Shown: in pieces, positions 60,187 to 64,000 of the stretch
Layout: each line of letters opens with the position of its first letter
How positions within the stretch are numbered: the first letter of the stretch is position 1
From: 21-14-0-10-47-8 sp966211455
GTDB taxonomy: Bacteria > Bdellovibrionota > Bdellovibrionia > Bdellovibrionales > Bdellovibrionaceae
Direction of reading: 5' to 3'
Assembly (NCBI GenBank): GCA_966211455.1
Contig: CBIHNI010000009.1
Coordinates: 1 to 64,000, forward strand
Length of the DNA stretch: 64,000 bases
Translations under genes and position numbers: made by a program
The notes under the pieces: generated by a model
Database searches by the model: none
What the model saw: only the letters and a program-made list of their open reading frames with translations
What the model was told of the DNA's origin: nothing

Positions 60187-60981
60187 ATGAGTTTGGGGCT
60201 TAAATTCAAAATTTTGCACCTTTGCACTCATCTCCTTTCTTTGATCGGGATCGTCTGGGTTTTCCATTCTCATCAGTATTATTGGCTTTTGGTGGCTTTC
60301 GCTTTCTATCTTTATGCCGGGATCGTTGGCGTGAACGTGGCCCTGCACCGGTATTTTGCGCATCAAAGCTTTCAGACTTCGCGCTTCGGTTACTGGATTC
60401 TTTTGATCAGCAGTTTTCTGCCGATGCTAGGAAGCCCGGCTGCCTGGGGAAGCATTCATCGCTTTCACCACACCCACAGCGATTCGGATCTGGATCCGCA
60501 CTCGCCGAAACATCTGGGTGCCTGGAAAAGCTGGATGACCGCCTGGCCTTCGATCGATATGCCGCTTAGCACCTTCCGGTCTTTTATCCGCGACAAGCGC
60601 ATCTCCTTCTTGGACCGTCATTACTTTCAGTTTGCTTTGGCTTATGCCGCGATCCTGGCCGTGATCGATTGGCGACTGGCCTGCTTTGTTTTCGCTTTAC
60701 CGGCCATCGGCTGCTTTCATGGCGCCGCCGCCATTGCCGTGATTCCGCATGTGAATTTTCCTTTGGGATACGCAAATCACAAAACGGAAGATCGATCGCA
60801 AAACAACGTGTTCGCTTGGATTTTAAGCCTGGGCGAAGGCTGGCACAACAATCACCACCATGATCCCAGCAAATACCGCCACGGCGAAAAGTGGTGGGAG
60901 ATCGATCCTCCCGCATTCGTTATCAAGTTCTTTTTCATGAAACCGAGAACCGATGAAAACCGCGCCGGCGAAAAGATTTAA
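60187..60981 (+). CDS. Membrane fatty-acid desaturase (first of two)
   Basis: The 264-aa protein has the three histidine boxes of the acyl-CoA/acyl-ACP delta-9-type desaturases: HRYFAH (54-59), HRFHH (91-95) and HNNHHH (220-225), between four hydrophobic segments. These di-iron enzymes introduce a double (or in some families triple) bond into an acyl chain. It is a short member of the family. It overlaps the second desaturase gene by 29 nt. Confidence 0.93.
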   Translation: MSLGLKFKILHLCTHLLSLIGIVWVFHSHQYYWLLVAFAFYLYAGIVGVNVALHRYFAHQSFQTSRFGYWILLISSFLPMLGSPAAWGSIHRFHHTHSDSDLDPHSPKHLGAWKSWMTAWPSIDMPLSTFRSFIRDKRISFLDRHYFQFALAYAAILAVIDWRLACFVFALPAIGCFHGAAAIAVIPHVNFPLGYANHKTEDRSQNNVFAWILSLGEGWHNNHHHDPSKYRHGEKWWEIDPPAFVIKFFFMKPRTDENRAGEKI

Positions 60982-61774
60982 GCTCAATGCTTATTTTTAT
61001 AAACTTTGGTTGCCGCTGCAGATTCTGACGCTGGTCTTTTTTGTTTTGGCTCTTCAGGGACAAATCGAAACCAAGTTTTGGCCGATCTTTGTCGTTTGGT
61101 TTTTGCTTGGCCCCGTGGGTATTGGCGTGGGCTTTCATCGCCTTTTTTCCCATCGCCAGTTTGAAACCCATCCCCTGATCGAAACGATCCTGGCCTTTCT
61201 TGGCACCGCCACGGGCTACGCACCGATCAGTTTTTGGGTGGCCAACCACATTTATCACCACCAACACAGCGACGAAGCCGAAGATCCTTCCAGTCCCGTG
61301 CAACACGGATGGCTGCAGAGCTTTCTCACCTGGCGTCTGAACGAGCACAATCTGATTTACGTTTCCAATCAGCATTACTGCGTGCGCCGAATTTATCGCA
61401 ACAAATCTCTGCTTTTGATGAGCCGTCATTTCTTTAAAATATTCTGGCTGCTAGCTTTCGTCTTCTTTTTGATGAATCCCAGTTCTTTGTGGAATTACTT
61501 TCTGCTTCCGGTGCAAATCGAGCACTTTCGCATCAACCTGATTTCCTGCTTTTCGCATCTGAAAATGCCTTTCAGCTACCGCAACCACCCGACCCCCGAG
61601 CACAGCGAAAACAATCTTTTGATCGCTTACCTGACTTTCGGTTTTGGCTGGCACAACAACCACCACCACGACGAGCGAAAGCTTTTGCTGACCGAAAAAT
61701 GGTGGGAGCTTGATATCGAAGGTCTGATCGGCAAAGCCTTATCCAAGGAGACCCACCGTGAATCCGAATCTTGA
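60953..61774 (+). CDS. Membrane fatty-acid desaturase (second of two)
   Basis: The 273-aa protein has histidine boxes HRLFSH (62-67), HIYHHQH (99-105) and HNNHHH (234-239). The middle box is extended compared with the first desaturase, and the two proteins are clearly divergent outside the boxes, so they probably act at different positions or on different intermediates. Its first 29 nt overlap the preceding gene and its last 17 overlap the next carrier-protein gene. Confidence 0.93.
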   Translation: MKTAPAKRFKLNAYFYKLWLPLQILTLVFFVLALQGQIETKFWPIFVVWFLLGPVGIGVGFHRLFSHRQFETHPLIETILAFLGTATGYAPISFWVANHIYHHQHSDEAEDPSSPVQHGWLQSFLTWRLNEHNLIYVSNQHYCVRRIYRNKSLLLMSRHFFKIFWLLAFVFFLMNPSSLWNYFLLPVQIEHFRINLISCFSHLKMPFSYRNHPTPEHSENNLLIAYLTFGFGWHNNHHHDERKLLLTEKWWELDIEGLIGKALSKETHRESES

Positions 61775-62030
61775 AACCGTGATCCTTGAGAACGTAAAAA
61801 AGATCAAAAAAAAGAACCCGATCATTCCGCAAATGGATCATTTGATTCGCAAAGATCTGAAATTTGACTCTCTGGATTTTATCGAACTTTTGGATCGCAT
61901 CAGCGAAGAGCTTGGGGTCGATATCGATCCGCACGAGGTGACGTTCTTCTTTTCGAAAGTCGCTGGCGCCAAGAAGGAACATTACCGCCTGTCGCATCTG
62001 CTTGATTTTCTGCAGGACAAAATGAGCTAA
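61758..62030 (+). CDS. Acyl carrier protein
   Basis: The 90-aa protein starts at GTG 61758 after CCAAGGAG. The carrier motif is DLKFDSLDFIELLDRISEEL with S38. The N-terminus is basic (KKIKKK), unlike the acidic FAS-type carrier at 59930, so it probably docks with different partners. It is the last gene of the operon and converges on the ketosynthase gene with 6 nt between stops. Confidence 0.9.
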   Translation: MNPNLETVILENVKKIKKKNPIIPQMDHLIRKDLKFDSLDFIELLDRISEELGVDIDPHEVTFFFSKVAGAKKEHYRLSHLLDFLQDKMS

Positions 62031-62036
62031 GGAACT

Positions 62037-63230
62037 TTACCCGATCGCCGTCCGGATCAGAACGCAGGAGTTATTTCCGCCAAACCCAAAATTATTCGAA
62101 AGCAAATAGGCGGTTTTAAAATTTCGAACGTGCTTTGCGGGAAGCTTCAGATCCACATCCAGGTTTTCAGAGTTCAAGGCCTTGAACAGCACCTGATCCT
62201 TCAAAGCGCGCAGGCACAACGAAAGTTCGACCAACCCCGAAGCATCCGTCGTATGCCCCAGGTAACCTTTTAAAGAAAAAATCCCCGGTTGTGCCGACGT
62301 AAAAAGATTCGAAATGGCGGCCGCCTCTTTGTGATCGTTGACCCTTGTCCCGGTCCCATGGGCCTTGACGGCGCCCACTTGCTCTGGACGGACCTGCGCC
62401 ATTTCCATCGCTTGCTCCATGCATTGAAGAATCGAATCTTGCGATTCAATCCCGGCGACCAGAGCGGCATCATTGTTGTTGGCGTAGCCCACGATGTGCG
62501 GAAGGCTTGGATCCGCATTTTTTTCGATCACCATCAGCCCGCAGGCCTCGGTTTTAATAAATCCCGATCGGGTCGCATCAAAGGGACGCACCAGCTGACC
62601 CGGCGTTTGTTTTTGGTTGGCCAAAATTCCCATCTGATAAAAGAGCTGCAGCTTGGGTGCTTCGTTCCAGTCCATGGCCAGCACCAAGATTCGTTTTTTC
62701 GCCTGATACTTGATCCACTGGCTGGCGATCGAGAGCAAAGAATTCCCGCTGGCGCAGGTGTCATTGATATTCAAGGTCGAACGATAAGCATCTGTATTTA
62801 AAAGCGGATGCAGCTTTTCGTACAGAAATTCGTAAGAGACAAAATTGTCCGAAATTCGCAGGTTTTCTTCCTTCTGATAATTGCGAATAAAGAACTGCGA
62901 AAAAGAATTTCGACGAATGACCTTCCCGTAAATCAAGATGGCGTCGATACCTTTTCCGTCGTTGACCTGCAGAAAGCGGTCCAGCAAAGGCTCTAGAATT
63001 CTTTCCGCCCGCAGTCGGGTTGGCTCTTCGTTATCCCACTTGGACCAATCCGTTGCGGGTTCCGAAAAAGCGGCGCTGTACTTGACCGGAAAATCGCTTT
63101 CGCCTGCGATGGGCTTGACCACCGAATCGATACTTTGCTCGCGCAAAACGGCCTGGTACGTTTCCTCTAAACTGCCGCCCAAAGGGGTGCGAATGTCGCT
63201 GTATGCAATCGCCAGATCATTTTGCATCAT
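62037..63230 (-). CDS. Beta-ketoacyl synthase, intact active site
   Basis: The 397-aa ketosynthase has the full triad: C159 (NDTCASGNSLLS), H291 (KAHGTGTRVNDH) and K321/H326 (LKGYLGHTTDASG). It should be able to elongate carrier-bound acyl chains. Its start overlaps the preceding Cys-less partner gene by 14 nt, repeating the pairing at 49539-51307 on the other strand. Confidence 0.92.
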   Translation of the reverse strand: MMQNDLAIAYSDIRTPLGGSLEETYQAVLREQSIDSVVKPIAGESDFPVKYSAAFSEPATDWSKWDNEEPTRLRAERILEPLLDRFLQVNDGKGIDAILIYGKVIRRNSFSQFFIRNYQKEENLRISDNFVSYEFLYEKLHPLLNTDAYRSTLNINDTCASGNSLLSIASQWIKYQAKKRILVLAMDWNEAPKLQLFYQMGILANQKQTPGQLVRPFDATRSGFIKTEACGLMVIEKNADPSLPHIVGYANNNDAALVAGIESQDSILQCMEQAMEMAQVRPEQVGAVKAHGTGTRVNDHKEAAAISNLFTSAQPGIFSLKGYLGHTTDASGLVELSLCLRALKDQVLFKALNSENLDVDLKLPAKHVRNFKTAYLLSNNFGFGGNNSCVLIRTAIG

Positions 63231-63975
63231 CAGACCTCAGAAGAGATTTTAAAATTTCGTCATTCATTTCTTCCATGGCGGCCGGCGCGATCTCTTGCGC
63301 ATCCGGAAATCGCGTTGCCAAAGAGGCGCTGGCAAAGGTCAAAAGCGTCACCGACTCTTGTAAGCTTTTTTCCGTCGGGTAAAGACTTTGCCATGTGTCC
63401 AGAACGTAAACCGACGGCGTATCGATCAAAACCAAGAGCGCGGCTGACAATTTGAAATCCAAAAAATCGCAGGCGATTTTCTTGAGCAGATTTGAGAGCG
63501 CAAACTTCTGATCCAGATACAAGGCGTGCGTCGGCCCCGTGGTCCCCAGCTCGGAACTGAGATGACAAGGAGCCAAACCCCAGTTGTTGGTTAAAACGTA
63601 ATTGGATTTCAGAAGCCGGCGACAGGATTTGCTCAATGAATCCGGACTGACTTCCAAGGCGTCGCTGAAGTCTTGATCGCGGCCTTCGAAGGGAGCCCCG
63701 ACGTAAACACCCACCCGTTCACGATCCACATCCTTTAGAAATTTCAAGACTGTCGGATGACGATGAAGATACTCGAGCGCCATAAAGGTGAATCGATTGT
63801 AACGGCGTAGACTTTGCTCGGACAGGTTTGGATAGCAGCGTAAATCCTCGACCTCAAAGTCAAAAGCCTTCACCGGCAGGACTTGCGCGTCGACTTTCAG
63901 AATTCGAGAGGCCCCATCTCGGTTTAAGTCGGGAAAACTTTGTGGCGTCACCTGCGCGAGATCGATCAAACGCAT
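63217..63975 (-). CDS. Ketosynthase chain-length-factor-like half, no catalytic Cys
   Basis: The 252-aa protein matches only the N-terminal half of ketosynthases. The region ERVGVYVGAPFEGRDQDFS...NNWGLAPCHLSSELGTTGP (about 85-147) is recognisable, but the nucleophile position reads THALYLDQKFALSN, without cysteine. Its length suits the PF13723-type partner proteins of aryl-polyene clusters. It is upstream of and overlaps the intact ketosynthase. ATG 63975 is 25 nt from the window edge, so further genes of this operon may lie beyond. Confidence 0.7.
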   Translation of the reverse strand: MRLIDLAQVTPQSFPDLNRDGASRILKVDAQVLPVKAFDFEVEDLRCYPNLSEQSLRRYNRFTFMALEYLHRHPTVLKFLKDVDRERVGVYVGAPFEGRDQDFSDALEVSPDSLSKSCRRLLKSNYVLTNNWGLAPCHLSSELGTTGPTHALYLDQKFALSNLLKKIACDFLDFKLSAALLVLIDTPSVYVLDTWQSLYPTEKSLQESVTLLTFASASLATRFPDAQEIAPAAMEEMNDEILKSLLRSDDAK

Positions 63976-64000
63976 AAATATCTCTTACCTCAGGAAAAAA

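Noticed and set aside
49539..63975. Plain polyyne or plain aryl-polyene cluster
   Set aside because: Desaturases, carriers and ketosynthase pairs overlap with those classes, but the dehydratases, thioesterase and ligase types are missing and the Dlt-like parts are unexplained.

Overview
The window is bacterial chromosome of about 50% G+C, packed tightly with genes on both strands. It has many small secreted proteins and lipoproteins, two methyl-accepting chemotaxis proteins, c-type cytochrome motifs, a stand-alone HNH endonuclease and a REP-type tyrosine transposase. This mix resembles Bdellovibrio-like (Bdellovibrionota) genomes. That placement is inference from gene content; there is no rRNA or other phylogenetic marker here.

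Layout. 1-2.2 kb: tRNA-Arg(TCT), then an overlapping two-gene unit (unknown protein plus AbiEii-like nucleotidyltransferase) behind a perfect 26-bp palindrome. 2.2-16 kb: mostly secreted or unrecognised proteins, including a lytic transglycosylase, a DUF4105/Lnb-like protein, an App1-like phosphatase, a DUF1266 protein, a LysR regulator and a PA2779/PA2778 pair. 16-31 kb: an ABC-F ATPase, a broken second nucleotidyltransferase, another LysR regulator, a JmjC/cupin oxygenase, a PhyH-like oxygenase, a Cache chemoreceptor and an HNH endonuclease preceded by a REP-like repeat array. 31-43 kb: a PqiA-domain protein, a luciferase-like monooxygenase, a MAPEG protein, a second chemoreceptor, hemerythrin, an isochorismatase-like hydrolase, a cytochrome-c protein, the REP-type transposase and a PQQ-dehydrogenase-like haem lipoprotein. 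43-47 kb: a Crp/Fnr regulator divergent from an operon of MFS carrier, 2OG-oxygenase-like protein and a DctP-like protein without a signal peptide, with an FNR-type palindrome between them. 47-49.5 kb: a taurine/nitrate-type ABC importer.

The most striking region is 49.5-64 kb, which runs off the right edge. Seventeen tightly overlapping genes combine type II fatty-acid/polyketide parts with parts resembling the D-alanylation (Dlt) pathway. The first set is two ketosynthase pairs, each a full-length enzyme plus a short Cys-less partner, four acyl carrier proteins, one short-chain reductase and two membrane desaturases. The second set is an amino-acid-type adenylation enzyme flanked by carrier proteins, an intact MBOAT acyltransferase, a DltD-like SGNH protein and a second MBOAT-like protein that has lost both histidines. 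A thioredoxin-fold/cytochrome c/copper-monooxygenase-like fusion heads the main operon. My reading is that carrier-bound acyl (and probably aminoacyl) groups are built in the cytoplasm and handed to the MBOAT/SGNH pair for attachment to an extracytoplasmic acceptor. The product is unknown, and this is my best candidate for an undescribed system.

Repeats form a second theme. REP-like hairpin units with a CACCGC...CGGTGAC core occur as a five-unit array at 29.2 kb, near 18.3 kb and inside the HNH gene. A separate motif (CCGGAAACAGG ... CCTGGCAC) recurs in intergenic regions.
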